A stretch of 64,000 nt of DNA from Sporosarcina sp. FSL W7-1349 (GTDB taxonomy: Bacteria > Bacillota > Bacilli > Bacillales_A > Planococcaceae), in assembly GCF_038003045.1 (NCBI RefSeq), contig NZ_JBBOOK010000001.1, positions 434,001-498,000 of the forward strand. Reading direction: 5' to 3'. The stretch's first letter is position 1. The number at the start of each line of letters is the position of its first letter. Below are positions 36,686-45,035 of the stretch, in pieces. The translations under genes were made by a program, and so were the position numbers. The notes under the pieces are model-generated. The model was not told where the DNA came from, ran no database searches, and saw nothing but the letters and a program-made list of their open reading frames with translations.

Positions 36686-36715
36686 ATTGAACAGGATTAT
36701 GAGGAGTGTTGTCTA

Positions 36716-37192
36716 ATGATCACAGAAAAGAAATTTCCAATGACCGCTTCAGGCAAGGAAAAGCTTGAAGAAGAATTACAGTATTTAAAAACAGTGAAAC
36801 GGAAAGAAGTCGTAGAACGCATCAAAATCGCCCGCAGTTACGGCGACCTTTCCGAGAACTCGGAATATGATTCCGCGAAAGAAGACCAGGCGTTTGTAGA
36901 AGGGAAGATTTCATCTCTGGAATCGATGATCCGAAACGCAGTCATCATTACCGAAGACGAGTTGAATACCGACGAAGTGCAGCTTGGTAAAACGGTTACA
37001 TTCAAGGAATTGCCGGATGGCGATGAAGAAACTTACACAATTGTCGGCTCTGCGGAGGCCAATCCGATGGAAGGTCTGATCTCCAATGATTCGCCGATTG
37101 CCAAAGGCTTGATCGGCCGGAAAAAAGGCGACGAAGTGAAAATCATGACTCCGGGCGGAGAGATGGCAGTCGAAATTTTGGAAATCAAGTAA
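36716..37192 (+). CDS. greA: Transcription elongation factor GreA
   Basis: A 158-residue factor with an N-terminal antiparallel coiled coil (about 10-75; the tip region is [18 protein letters not shown]) and a C-terminal FKBP-like domain. GreA enters the RNA polymerase secondary channel and stimulates cleavage of backtracked RNA; the acidic tip residues are present. The ATG at 36716 is preceded by GAGGAGTG and gives the family length. The open frame upstream to 36590 crosses the hairpin and was not used. Confidence 0.96.
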   Translation: MITEKKFPMTASGKEKLEEELQYLKTVKRKEVVERIKIARSYGDLSENSEYDSAKEDQAFVEGKISSLESMIRNAVIITEDELNTDEVQLGKTVTFKELPDGDEETYTIVGSAEANPMEGLISNDSPIAKGLIGRKKGDEVKIMTPGGEMAVEILEIK

Positions 37193-37203
37193 CACGGCAT
37201 AGG

Positions 37204-37230
37204 ACCGCCTTCCGTGGAGGGCGGTTTTTG
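37204..37230 (+). terminator. Intrinsic terminator after greA
   Basis: ACCGCC (37204-37209) pairs with GGCGGT (37220-37225), extended by TTCC/GGAG with one imperfect pair, then TTTTT. Confidence 0.88.
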
Positions 37231-37309
37231 TTTTTGATTCGATGAAACTCTCTGATTCTTACAACGTCCAATACATAGGAATACGGCAGTAGACATGAAA
37301 TGGAGTTGA

Positions 37310-38068
37310 ATGTGGATGAAAGAGCGGGAACCTGACTTTTCCAGGACAAGCCGAAAGCGGAGACGGAGCAAGTCCAACAACATTTTGAATGCTTTGATCG
37401 GACTTGTTGTCGTACTCATTATCATTACAGCAAGCATTATATTCACCGGCAATAAAGGCGAGGAGCAAGCCGAACCGGAAGAGGATGCGCTGACGGACAG
37501 CGGGCAGGAAGAGACGGAGGAGCAGCAGGACACAGATTTGGTGCTGGAAGACCAAGCGGATGAAGAAGAGGCCGAAACTCCGACAGTCGAATCGGATCGG
37601 TCGGAAACAGCGCAACCTCCGGCGGATTCCACACAAGGCCAAAATAATGGGAGTACGTCTCAGCGGGAAGAGACAACATTGAAACCCGCCGAAAAAGAAG
37701 AAAAAGCAGACGAAGGCGGAAAGGTGACATACGCCAAACCAGATGATCCGGTCATTGCCGAGACGATCGTCAATAGTTCATGGAAGCCGATCGGCACGAC
37801 ACAGACTGGGGATCATGTTTCCCAGTATGACGGAGAATCCGTGGACTGGCAGGAGAAAAAACAAGCGATCGCCTATTCGACCGGCATTCCGGAAGAGTCG
37901 CTGATCTACTGGAAGATCAAAAACGGCGGAAGCCCACAAAAGTCGGTCGGCATCGTTTCCACGAAAGACAAGTCGGAGAAATATCAAGTGCACTTGGAAT
38001 GGGTGGATGGCGAAGGTTGGAAGCCGGTTCAAATGGATGTTTTGAACACTTTGGAATTTGAGTACTAA
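37310..38068 (+). CDS. DUF1510 membrane protein, YrrS-like
   Basis: A 252-residue protein with a short basic cytoplasmic start (RTSRKRRRSKSNN), one transmembrane helix (about 27-46) and a long acidic, Glu/Asp/Gln-rich low-complexity linker (about 50-135). The C-terminal DUF1510 domain contains SSWKPIGTTQTGDHVSQYD and YHLEWVDGEGW-type sequence. B. subtilis YrrS sits in the same greA-mtnN interval, near the penicillin-binding protein gene pbpI, which is absent here. The function is unknown, possibly cell-wall related. Start 37310 versus 37316 is uncertain. The stop is 28 nt before mtnN. Confidence 0.8.
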   Translation: MWMKEREPDFSRTSRKRRRSKSNNILNALIGLVVVLIIITASIIFTGNKGEEQAEPEEDALTDSGQEETEEQQDTDLVLEDQADEEEAETPTVESDRSETAQPPADSTQGQNNGSTSQREETTLKPAEKEEKADEGGKVTYAKPDDPVIAETIVNSSWKPIGTTQTGDHVSQYDGESVDWQEKKQAIAYSTGIPEESLIYWKIKNGGSPQKSVGIVSTKDKSEKYQVHLEWVDGEGWKPVQMDVLNTLEFEY

Positions 38069-38096
38069 AATGTATGAGGAATGGCGGAGGGATTTC

Positions 38097-38789
38097 ATGA
38101 AAATCGCGGTAATCGGAGCAATGGAGCAAGAAGTGGAACTGTTGCGGGAGGAAATTGACAATGCACAAACGACTGTCATTGCCGACTGTGAATTTATCGA
38201 GGGAGAAGTCGGAGGACGCTCGGTCATCCTCGTGAAAAGTGGGATCGGGAAAGTGAATGCGGCGATTGCTACGACATTGTTATTGGATAATTATAAACCG
38301 AATGTCGTCCTGAATACCGGTTCGGCCGGCGGGTTTGACGATCGTTTGGAGGTCGGCACTGTTGTCATTTCAGATGAAGTGCGTCACCATGACGTGGATG
38401 TGACGGCTTTTGGATACGAACATGGCCAAGTGCCGGGACTTCCCGCAGCATACGAATCCGATGAGCGGTTGATCCAAATCGCCCGGGAAGCGGTCGAGGA
38501 AATCGGGGAACACCAACATGCCACGGGATTGATCGCATCTGGAGATACGTTCATGAGCAACCTGGACCATGTGGAAGCTGTGAAAGGACATTTCCCTTCC
38601 ATGATTGCTGGGGAAATGGAGGCAGCCGCGGTGGCTCAAGTCTGCCATCGCTTCGGAACCCCCTTCGTAGTCATCCGGGCGCTTTCCGATATAGCCGGGA
38701 AGGACTCGTCCATCAGCTTTGATGAATTCTTGCCGATTGCAGCCCGCCATTCAACGGATATCGTTTTGAAAGCCATCTCGAAATTATAA
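38097..38789 (+). CDS. mtnN: 5'-methylthioadenosine/S-adenosylhomocysteine nucleosidase
   Basis: A 230-residue nucleosidase that removes adenine from methylthioadenosine and S-adenosylhomocysteine in methyl-group recycling. It begins MKIAVIGAMEQEVELLRE. The catalytic Asp198 lies in RALSDIAG and the GEMEAAAVAQV substrate segment is intact. The ATG at 38097 follows GGAGGG; the frame's earlier start lies in the yrrS end. The methyltransferase yrrT and the mccAB genes that flank it in B. subtilis are not present. Confidence 0.96.
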   Translation: MKIAVIGAMEQEVELLREEIDNAQTTVIADCEFIEGEVGGRSVILVKSGIGKVNAAIATTLLLDNYKPNVVLNTGSAGGFDDRLEVGTVVISDEVRHHDVDVTAFGYEHGQVPGLPAAYESDERLIQIAREAVEEIGEHQHATGLIASGDTFMSNLDHVEAVKGHFPSMIAGEMEAAAVAQVCHRFGTPFVVIRALSDIAGKDSSISFDEFLPIAARHSTDIVLKAISKL

Positions 38790-38854
38790 ACTTTTCATGG
38801 TAAGATAGACGTAGATGGTCAATTTCACTTAGTTTTGAGGAGGGAATCTGGACT

Positions 38855-38935
38855 ATGCTATTTTTGATGGCAGGTGTATTCGTAGTTACGACAATCCTTG
38901 CAGCAGTCATTCTGCGTGAGGTCAGTGCGGACTGA
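38855..38935 (+). CDS. Hypothetical 26-residue single-helix membrane peptide
   Basis: ATG at 38855 follows GAGGAGGG (38837-38844) with a 10-nt gap and opens a 26-codon frame beginning MLFLMAGVFVVTTILAAVIL and ending with a charged LREVSAD tail. The frame is a single hydrophobic helix with an acidic C-terminus and is followed by its own terminator. The strong ribosome binding site, membrane-helix composition and terminator argue for a real small gene. I do not recognise the family. A leader peptide or a chance ORF is possible. Confidence 0.6.
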   Translation: MLFLMAGVFVVTTILAAVILREVSAD

Positions 38936-38953
38936 AGATCGAACAATATGATG

Positions 38954-38998
38954 AGGCGTTTCCGAGGCCGGGACCACTCCCGCAAGGAAACGCCTTTT
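38954..38998 (+). terminator. Intrinsic terminator after the 26-codon ORF
   Basis: AGGCGTTTCC (38954-38963) pairs with GGAAACGCCT (38986-38995). An inner CGGGA/TCCCG stem is present and TTTT follows. Confidence 0.9.
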
Positions 38999-39075
38999 AC
39001 TTGTTCAATTGTGGCGGTATATTTGGATCCAAACGATGCCAATAGAGGGTCTGATAGGTCATAAGTCAACTCCGA

Positions 39076-39777
39076 TTATTCGTTATATTCATGTTTGAAT
39101 AGTTGGTAGAGTTTTACAATCGCTCTCTTTTCGATTCGTGAAACATAACTTCTGGAAATATTGAGCTGCGCGGCGATCTCTTTTTGGGTCATCGGTTGAT
39201 CATCCAGCAATCCGTAACGTCGCTGGATGATTTCTAGTTCCCTTCCATCCAATTTCCCGAGATGCCGATACAATCTTTCAATTCTCTCTCTTTGTTCGAC
39301 TGCATCGATCGGTGTTTCATCATCCGTTTGCAGCAAATCCGCGATTTGAAGCGATTGCCCGTCTTTATCCATCCCGATCGGGTCGAATAAAGAGACGTCT
39401 TTCTGTACTTTTTTCTGTGTCCGCAAATACATAAGAATTTCGTTTTCGATGCAGCGTGCGGCATAAGTCGCAAGTTTGGTCTTCCGATCCGGGGTGAAAC
39501 TGTTTACCGCCTTCATCAGACCGATGGTGCCAATGGAAATATAATCATCGAGCATTTCATGTTTCGGATGGAACTTTTTTACGATGTGGGCCACGAGCCG
39601 CATATTCCGTTCAATCAGTTCATCTTTGGCGGATTCATCACCTTCGGCAAGCCGTCTCAGACAATCCGCCTCCTCTTCCTTTGATAACGGCCGTTGAAAC
39701 GCTTGCCCTCTGATGTAGCCAAGCATTGCAGGGATTTCAAGCCATAGCTGGACCATCGCCATGACAAGCCCGCTCAT
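39076..39777 (-). CDS. sigK: Sporulation sigma factor SigK (pro-sigma-K), uninterrupted
   Basis: A 233-residue sigma-70-family factor. It has a hydrophobic pro-sequence of about 20 residues (MSGLVMAMVQLWLEIPAMLG) followed by region 2 (RNMRLVAHIVKKFHP, SIGTIGLMKAVNSF, KLATYAARCIENEILMYLR) and region 4 (MTQKEIAAQLNISRSYVSRIEKRA). This is the late mother-cell factor, activated by removal of the pro-peptide. The ATG at 39777 follows AGGAGGTGAA; the earlier in-frame ATG at 39837 was not used. The gene is one continuous frame, without the skin insertion that splits it in B. subtilis. Confidence 0.93.
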   Translation of the reverse strand: MSGLVMAMVQLWLEIPAMLGYIRGQAFQRPLSKEEEADCLRRLAEGDESAKDELIERNMRLVAHIVKKFHPKHEMLDDYISIGTIGLMKAVNSFTPDRKTKLATYAARCIENEILMYLRTQKKVQKDVSLFDPIGMDKDGQSLQIADLLQTDDETPIDAVEQRERIERLYRHLGKLDGRELEIIQRRYGLLDDQPMTQKEIAAQLNISRSYVSRIEKRAIVKLYQLFKHEYNE

Positions 39778-39921
39778 CGGTTCACCTCCTGTTGTCGTTG
39801 TATGACAGCATATGCAGCCGAAGTCTTGTCTTATCACTGGGGACTATGCTGGAAGATGTTTGGCTTATTTTCCGCGTTGCAAAAAGCCGATTCCGAACAA
39901 TTTAATCCGTACGGACAGGTG

Positions 39922-39930
39922 TGTTATAAT
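39922..39930 (+). promoter_or_regulatory. Extended -10 promoter for the yqeG operon
   Basis: TGT-TATAAT (39922-39930) is a full extended -10, 36 bp before the yqeG start. No clear -35 is seen. Confidence 0.6.
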
Positions 39931-39965
39931 CATTTCAGAATTAGATGCTAATCGGAGTGGATGTT

Positions 39966-40481
39966 GTGTATAAATATTTTTTGCCGGATGAATTTGTAAA
40001 AAACGTCTTTTTGATCTCTCCGGAGAAGTTGAAAGAGAAAGGGATCAAGGCGATTATTACAGATTTGGATAATACGCTCGTCGCTTGGGATTGCCCGGAT
40101 GCGACTCCCGAAATTTCCCGATGGGTGAAGGAAATGCGGGACGCCGGGTTGAAAGTGACCGTAGTATCAAATAATAATGAGAGTCGGGTGAAAACTTTTT
40201 GTGATCCGATTTCAATCTCATTCATCTTTGATGCGCATAAACCTCTGACGAAATCATTCCATAAGGCTGTGTCGTTGATGGGTGTCCGTAAGGAAGAAGT
40301 GGTCGTCATCGGGGATCAGCTGCTGACAGATATTTTTGGCGGGAATCGGGCAGGGCTTCATACGATTCTCGTCGTGCCGGTCGCCAAATCGGACGGCTTT
40401 GTTACAAAATTCAACAGAATGATTGAAAGAAGAATCATGGCGGGCATGAAACGGCGCGGCATGATCAAATGGGAGGACTGA
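39966..40481 (+). CDS. yqeG: YqeG family HAD-IIIA phosphatase
   Basis: A 171-residue HAD-superfamily protein with DLDNTL (residues 33-38; first Asp33 is the nucleophile position), VVSNNNE and GDQLLTDIFGGNRAG. The substrate is not known; the family includes phosphatidylglycerophosphate phosphatase-like members. The GTG at 39966 follows GGAGTG and gives MYKYFLPDEFVKNVF, aligning with B. subtilis YqeG (MLKKFFLPDEF). ATG 39945 has no site. It is the first gene of a compact operon running to yqeM. Confidence 0.9.
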   Translation: MYKYFLPDEFVKNVFLISPEKLKEKGIKAIITDLDNTLVAWDCPDATPEISRWVKEMRDAGLKVTVVSNNNESRVKTFCDPISISFIFDAHKPLTKSFHKAVSLMGVRKEEVVVIGDQLLTDIFGGNRAGLHTILVVPVAKSDGFVTKFNRMIERRIMAGMKRRGMIKWED

Positions 40482-40483
40482 AT

Positions 40484-41584
40484 TTGGAGCTACTGAAATG
40501 TATCGGCTGCGGGATCACCATTCAGACGGAGGATCCGAAAAAGGAAGGGTACGCCCCACCCGCATCATTGGAAAAGGAAGACGTCGTCTGCCAGCGCTGC
40601 TTCCGCTTGCGGAACTACAACGAGCTGCAGCCGGTATCCCTTTCCGGGGATGACTTCCTGAAAATATTAAACGGAATCGGTCAAAAAGAGGGGATTGTCG
40701 TTAAAATCGTCGATATCTTCGATTTCAACGGCAGTTGGATTAACGGCTTGCACCGGTTCGTCGGAAATAAGGATATATTGCTGATCGGCAACAAGGCGGA
40801 CATCTTGCCGAAATCCGTGAAACCGAACCGGTTAATCCATTGGATGAAATCGGAAGCGGTGAAACTTGGTCTGAAGCCCGCTGACGTCCTTTTAGTGTCT
40901 GCCCATCGCGGGACCGGCATGGAAGAGGCACTGGACGCAATTGATGAACTCCGGAAAGGGAAGGATGTCTATGTCGTAGGTTGCACGAATGTCGGCAAAT
41001 CGACATTCATCAATCGGATCATTAAACATGCAACAGGCATTGGGGAAGTCATCACGACCTCGCATTTCCCGGGAACTACATTGGACCTCGTCGAAATCCC
41101 ATTGGACGACGGGAAAGCGATTTACGATACGCCAGGAATCATTAACGATCACCAAATAGCGCATCACTTGGACGCCAAGGATTTGAAAGCGATCACCCCG
41201 AAAAAAGAATTAAAACCGAAAGTGTATCAGTTGAATCCGGAACAGACGCTCTATATCGGTGGACTGGCACGGTTTGACTTCCTTTCGGGAGACCGCTCTT
41301 CATTCACCATCCACATATCGAATGATCTGGCGATTCATCGGACGAAATTGGAAAATGCGGATCATCTATATAAAGAACATCTGGGAGGATTGCTCTCTCC
41401 GCCGTCGGAAGCTTCACTTGAATCATTGCCGCCGCTCGTCCGGCATGAATTTTCCATTAAGCAGGCCAAGACGGATATCGTCATCTCGGGGCTTGGTTGG
41501 ATTACTATCCAGCATCCGGATGTCGTCGTAGCCGTCCATGCACCGCGCGGAGTGAATGTGCTATTACGTCCATCCTTGATTTGA
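40484..41584 (+). CDS. yqeH: Circularly permuted ribosome-assembly GTPase YqeH
   Basis: A 366-residue GTPase needed for 30S subunit biogenesis. An N-terminal zinc finger (CIGCG at 6-10, CQRCF near 37-41) precedes GTPase motifs in permuted order: NKAD (G4), SAHRG (G5), then GCTNVGKST (G1) and DTPG (G3). A C-terminal RNA-binding region follows. The TTG at 40484 is 7 nt after GGAGG and 3 nt after the yqeG stop, so translation is coupled. Confidence 0.95.
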   Translation: MELLKCIGCGITIQTEDPKKEGYAPPASLEKEDVVCQRCFRLRNYNELQPVSLSGDDFLKILNGIGQKEGIVVKIVDIFDFNGSWINGLHRFVGNKDILLIGNKADILPKSVKPNRLIHWMKSEAVKLGLKPADVLLVSAHRGTGMEEALDAIDELRKGKDVYVVGCTNVGKSTFINRIIKHATGIGEVITTSHFPGTTLDLVEIPLDDGKAIYDTPGIINDHQIAHHLDAKDLKAITPKKELKPKVYQLNPEQTLYIGGLARFDFLSGDRSSFTIHISNDLAIHRTKLENADHLYKEHLGGLLSPPSEASLESLPPLVRHEFSIKQAKTDIVISGLGWITIQHPDVVVAVHAPRGVNVLLRPSLI

Positions 41585-41619
41585 TAGTGTTTTGAAGGGT
41601 TGAATTAGGGGGAAATTAA

Positions 41620-42447
41620 ATGAAAAAATGGTATTCGGTAATCGGCGATCCGATTGCCCAGTCGATGTCTCCATCCATGCATGGAACATGGTTTCAGGAA
41701 AATGAAGTGGACGCGACCTATATCCCGCTCCATATTCCAGCCGATCAGTTGGAAAAAGCGGTGGAAGGCCTTCGGACGCTCGGATGCAGCGGATGGAATG
41801 TTACGGTTCCGCATAAGACGGCCATCCTCCCTTACTTGGATAGCCTGGATGAGTCGGCACAGCTGATGCAGGCGGTCAATACGGTCCATGTCATGCCGGA
41901 TGGCTCATTGTCCGGCTCCAACACGGACGGTCCGGGGTTTGTCCGATCGTTGGAGGAGGCGTATGGGGAGCGTGCGAAAGGAAATCCGGTGCTCGTGGTC
42001 GGGGCAGGCGGAGCCGCCCGGGGCATCGCTCATGCACTCCATTCCCAAGGTTATGGTCCGATCACTTTCACCAATCGGACGTTGGAGAAGGCCGAGAATT
42101 TGGCAACCGGCATTTCAGGAGCTTCGGTTGTGACGATCCAGGAAGCGGAGGCGACTTTGGCGAATTTCGGTTTGATCGTTCAGACGACATCGGTCGGTAT
42201 GAATTTCGCGCAAGAAGGGATACCGCTCGATCCAACCGGAGTCCGGGAAGGGGCGGTCGTAGCAGATATCATCTATAACCCGCTTGAAACCGAATTCCTG
42301 AAACAAGCAAAACAGCGGAGAGCATGGACAATGAACGGCGTCGGCATGTTTGTCCATCAAGGCGCCTTGGCGTTCGAAACGTGGACAGGCATCCAACCTG
42401 ATACAGAAAAGACGATCAAGAAAATAACAGCGACACTTGGAGGGTAA
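41620..42447 (+). CDS. aroE: Shikimate dehydrogenase
   Basis: A 275-residue NADPH enzyme reducing 3-dehydroshikimate in aromatic amino acid synthesis. Catalytic Lys66 lies in NVTVPHK and Asp103 in SNTDGPG. The nucleotide-binding VVGAGGAARGI loop follows, then NRT for NADP preference. The ATG at 41620 follows AGGGGGAAA. It is read between yqeH and yhbY with short spacers. Confidence 0.96.
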   Translation: MKKWYSVIGDPIAQSMSPSMHGTWFQENEVDATYIPLHIPADQLEKAVEGLRTLGCSGWNVTVPHKTAILPYLDSLDESAQLMQAVNTVHVMPDGSLSGSNTDGPGFVRSLEEAYGERAKGNPVLVVGAGGAARGIAHALHSQGYGPITFTNRTLEKAENLATGISGASVVTIQEAEATLANFGLIVQTTSVGMNFAQEGIPLDPTGVREGAVVADIIYNPLETEFLKQAKQRRAWTMNGVGMFVHQGALAFETWTGIQPDTEKTIKKITATLGG

Positions 42448-42450
42448 TGG

Positions 42451-42741
42451 ATGTTAACAGGTAAACAAAAACGATTTCTTCGCAGTGAGGCGCATCATCT
42501 GCAACCGGTGTTCCAAATCGGGAAAAGCGGTTTGACAGAAGCGGTCATTGCACAGATCGAAGAAGCGCTGGAAGCGAAAGAATTGATCAAAGTGAATATT
42601 TTACAAAACTGCGACGAAGATAAAAATGAAATCGCCGCTAAGCTGGAAGCGCGGGACGGGCTTGAAATCGTGCAAGTGATCGGAAATATGCTGATTCTCT
42701 ATAAGGAGTCGAAAGAGAAAAAGCAGATCCAGTTGCCATAA
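42451..42741 (+). CDS. yhbY: Ribosome assembly RNA-binding protein YhbY (YqeI)
   Basis: A 96-residue CRM-domain protein starting MLTGKQKRFLRSEAHHLQP, with the RNA-binding FQIGKSGLTEAV loop (GKxG type) and LIKVNILQNC. YhbY associates with pre-50S particles. The start is 4 nt after the aroE stop, with GGAGGGT overlapping the aroE end. Confidence 0.93.
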   Translation: MLTGKQKRFLRSEAHHLQPVFQIGKSGLTEAVIAQIEEALEAKELIKVNILQNCDEDKNEIAAKLEARDGLEIVQVIGNMLILYKESKEKKQIQLP

Positions 42742-42752
42742 GGAGGGGTTCG

Positions 42753-43322
42753 TTGAAAAAGGTTGGAATCCTGGGAGGCACTTTCAACCCTCCCCATATC
42801 GGCCATCTCATCGTGGCCAATGAAGTGCGGATCGCTCTTGGGCTCTCTGAAGTCCGGCTCATGCCGGCTGCCGTTCCGCCGCATAAGATGGCTCCGCATG
42901 ATGCCACGGTTCAGCAACGCCTGCATATGGTGGAACTGGCGGTTGCCGGGCTTGAGGGATTGACGGTTTCGGATTTCGAAGTCGAACGGGGCGGAATTTC
43001 TTACACGTATGATACGATGTCCGAAATGACTGCGCGGGAACCGGACGTCGATTTCCACTTCATCATCGGTGGGGACATGATCGATATGCTCCCGCATTGG
43101 TATAAAATCGATGAGTTGTCAAGGCTCGTCAAACTGGTCGGTGTGCAACGCCCGGGAACGATCGGAGATACAGAATACCCGATCATCTATGTGGACATTC
43201 CCCAGATCGACCTATCGTCGACAATGATCCGGAACCGCTATTCACAAAGAGGGGCTGCGCAACTGCTCGTTCTTCCCGCGGTAGAGGAATATATCCATGA
43301 GGAGAATCTATATGGATCTTGA
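42753..43322 (+). CDS. nadD: Nicotinate-nucleotide adenylyltransferase
   Basis: A 189-residue nucleotidyltransferase making deamido-NAD from NaMN and ATP. It has GGTFNPPHIGHL near the N-terminus (HxGH type) and LSSTMIRNRY near the C-terminus. The TTG at 42753 follows AGGAGGGG. The 3' end overlaps yqeK by 11 bp, a conserved arrangement. Confidence 0.96.
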   Translation: MKKVGILGGTFNPPHIGHLIVANEVRIALGLSEVRLMPAAVPPHKMAPHDATVQQRLHMVELAVAGLEGLTVSDFEVERGGISYTYDTMSEMTAREPDVDFHFIIGGDMIDMLPHWYKIDELSRLVKLVGVQRPGTIGDTEYPIIYVDIPQIDLSSTMIRNRYSQRGAAQLLVLPAVEEYIHEENLYGS

Positions 43323-43878
43323 CATAATACAAGGGGTTATCGCCGAACGCCTGTCGAATGACCGCCATGCGCATGTCCTGCGGGTCGTTGAAATGGCGAA
43401 AGCGTTGAACAGCCTCCACGGCCTGCCGCAAAACGACGTGGAATTGGCCGCTTATTTGCATGATATCGCAAAATGTATGGAGAAAAAGGAGATGCAGGGC
43501 ATCCTGGAGGCGGAACAGGCGGATCCCAGGTTGTTGTCCTTCCATCCTGAACTTTGGCATGCGCCTGTTGGGATGGTGATCGCCCGGGACGAATTCGGTA
43601 TCCGGGACGAAGCCGTATTGCAGGCGATCCGTTACCATACGACAGGAAGAGCCGGAATGTCTCCATTGGAAAAACTGATCTATGTAGCGGATATGATTGA
43701 AGCGGGAAGGAATTTTCCTGGAGTTGAAGAACTGCGGAAGGCGGCCGAAGGGCCATTGGATACGGCAATGAGTGCATGTATCATCCACTCAGTCCGTTTC
43801 CTGGCGAATAAAGGGGTGCCGATTTTTCCGGACTCCATCAATTGCTATAACGAACATGTCCATATGAAAGGAAAGTGA
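43312..43878 (+). CDS. yqeK: HD-domain bis(5'-nucleosyl)-tetraphosphatase YqeK
   Basis: A 188-residue HD-superfamily hydrolase with metal ligands H21, H50-D51 (YLHDIAK) and further histidines in FHPELWHAP and YHTTGR. Family members hydrolyse Ap4A symmetrically. ATG 43312 follows AGGAG by 7 nt; the frame's earlier start at 43297 is inside nadD without a site. It lies between nadD and rsfS, as is widespread in Bacilli. Confidence 0.92.
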   Translation: MDLDIIQGVIAERLSNDRHAHVLRVVEMAKALNSLHGLPQNDVELAAYLHDIAKCMEKKEMQGILEAEQADPRLLSFHPELWHAPVGMVIARDEFGIRDEAVLQAIRYHTTGRAGMSPLEKLIYVADMIEAGRNFPGVEELRKAAEGPLDTAMSACIIHSVRFLANKGVPIFPDSINCYNEHVHMKGK

Positions 43879-43880
43879 CT

Positions 43881-44225
43881 ATGACTACATTATTAGAAAT
43901 CGCATATAAAGCAGTGGACGACAAAAAAGGGGAAGACATTGTTGTTTTGAATATGGAAGGCGTCTCCCTCATTGCAGATCAGTTCATTATTACCCATGCC
44001 AATTCGGAAAGACAGGTCCAGGCCATCGCGAGAGAAGTGACGGAAAAAGCGGGAGAAGCCGGTTACCATACGAAAAGGATGGAAGGATTTGATTTGGGAA
44101 GATGGGTGCTGATCGACTTGGGTGACGTTGTTGTCCATGTGTTCCATCGGGATGAGCGCGGCTATTACAATCTCGAAAAGCTATGGGGAGATGCCCCGAT
44201 GCTCGATATGGCCGAGAGGAAATGA
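43881..44225 (+). CDS. rsfS: Ribosome silencing factor RsfS
   Basis: A 114-residue protein with GEDIVVLNMEGVSLIADQFIITHANSERQVQAIA and WVLIDLGDVVVHVFHRDERGYYNLEKLWGDA, both strong RsfS hallmarks. It binds L14 and blocks 30S-50S joining in starvation. The ATG at 43881 follows AAGGAA; GTG 43875 was not used. The stop overlaps the next start (ATGATG). Confidence 0.95.
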   Translation: MTTLLEIAYKAVDDKKGEDIVVLNMEGVSLIADQFIITHANSERQVQAIAREVTEKAGEAGYHTKRMEGFDLGRWVLIDLGDVVVHVFHRDERGYYNLEKLWGDAPMLDMAERK

Positions 44226-44962
44226 TGAAGGCCTATGCAGACTTCGCAGCTATCTATGATGAATTGATGACGGATATCCCGTACGATTCCTACATCGATT
44301 TTTTGGAATTGGCGTTGGGCGGCTTGGAAGGGAAGCGGATCTTGGATATCGGTTGCGGAACTGGTCTGCTCAGTTTCAAATTTGCCGAGAATGGGTCAGA
44401 AGTGACGGGAATCGATGTATCGGCAAATATGCTGGAAATGGCAAAGGAGCGTGCAGCCACGCTTTCTTTGCCTGTGGAGTTCATTCAGCAGCCGATGGAG
44501 GAATTGGAAGGTTTTCAACAATATGATGCCGCCATCATCGCAATCGATTCTTTGAATTATGTAACGCAACAATCGGCAGTCAAGGAAACTTTCCGTCGGA
44601 TCTATGCTTCCTTAAAAAAGGACGGCATCTTGCTATTTGATGTCCACTCAACGTATAAGATGGATGAGATTTTTTTAGAAGGCCCTTTTACATACGATGA
44701 CGGAAGGATCGCTTACATATGGGAGACTGAGATGGGGGAAGCACCGCACTCCATTCAATCTGAGCTAGCTTTTTTTGTGGAGCAGGAAAACGGGCTGTAC
44801 CGCCGCTTCAACGAGGAGCATGAGCAACGTACATTCCCGGTGAATGAGTACGTTAAGATGTTGACAGATGCCGGATTTTCCATTGAACGGATCTTTGCCG
44901 ATTGGGAAGATGAACCACCGGTAGAAGAAAGTGAACGAATATTCTTTCAAGTCCGTAAGTGA
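44225..44962 (+). CDS. yqeM: Class I SAM-dependent methyltransferase YqeM
   Basis: A 245-residue methyltransferase with motif I ILDIGCGTGLLSFKFAENG, GIDVSANMLEMA and DSLNYV. The substrate is unknown. The C-terminal half contains FTYDDGRIAYIWET. The start is 44225 or 44222; both sit at the end of rsfS with AGAGGA just upstream. It ends the yqeG-yqeM operon. In B. subtilis comER lies next on the opposite strand; no such gene is present here. Confidence 0.88.
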   Translation: MKAYADFAAIYDELMTDIPYDSYIDFLELALGGLEGKRILDIGCGTGLLSFKFAENGSEVTGIDVSANMLEMAKERAATLSLPVEFIQQPMEELEGFQQYDAAIIAIDSLNYVTQQSAVKETFRRIYASLKKDGILLFDVHSTYKMDEIFLEGPFTYDDGRIAYIWETEMGEAPHSIQSELAFFVEQENGLYRRFNEEHEQRTFPVNEYVKMLTDAGFSIERIFADWEDEPPVEESERIFFQVRK

Positions 44963-45008
44963 TGCTTTTCTTTTATCGTCAATTCAGCTATAGTGGAGGA
45001 GACTCCAT

Positions 45009-45035
45009 ATGGGTGCCGATCTTAAGAAAGGGTGA
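45009..45035 (+). CDS. Eight-codon upstream ORF before comEA
   Basis: ATG at 45009 follows GGAGGAG (44996-45002) and opens MGADLKKG before a TGA. The stop TGA (45033-45035) overlaps the GTG (45032) proposed for comEA in a GTGA junction. comEA itself has no well-spaced site for this GTG, so the small ORF may load ribosomes onto comEA. It could be a chance ORF. Confidence 0.4.
   Translation: MGADLKKG

Noticed and set aside
44963..45031. comER homologue next to comEA
   Set aside because: B. subtilis has a divergent comER here; only 69 bp lie between yqeM and comEA, so it is absent.
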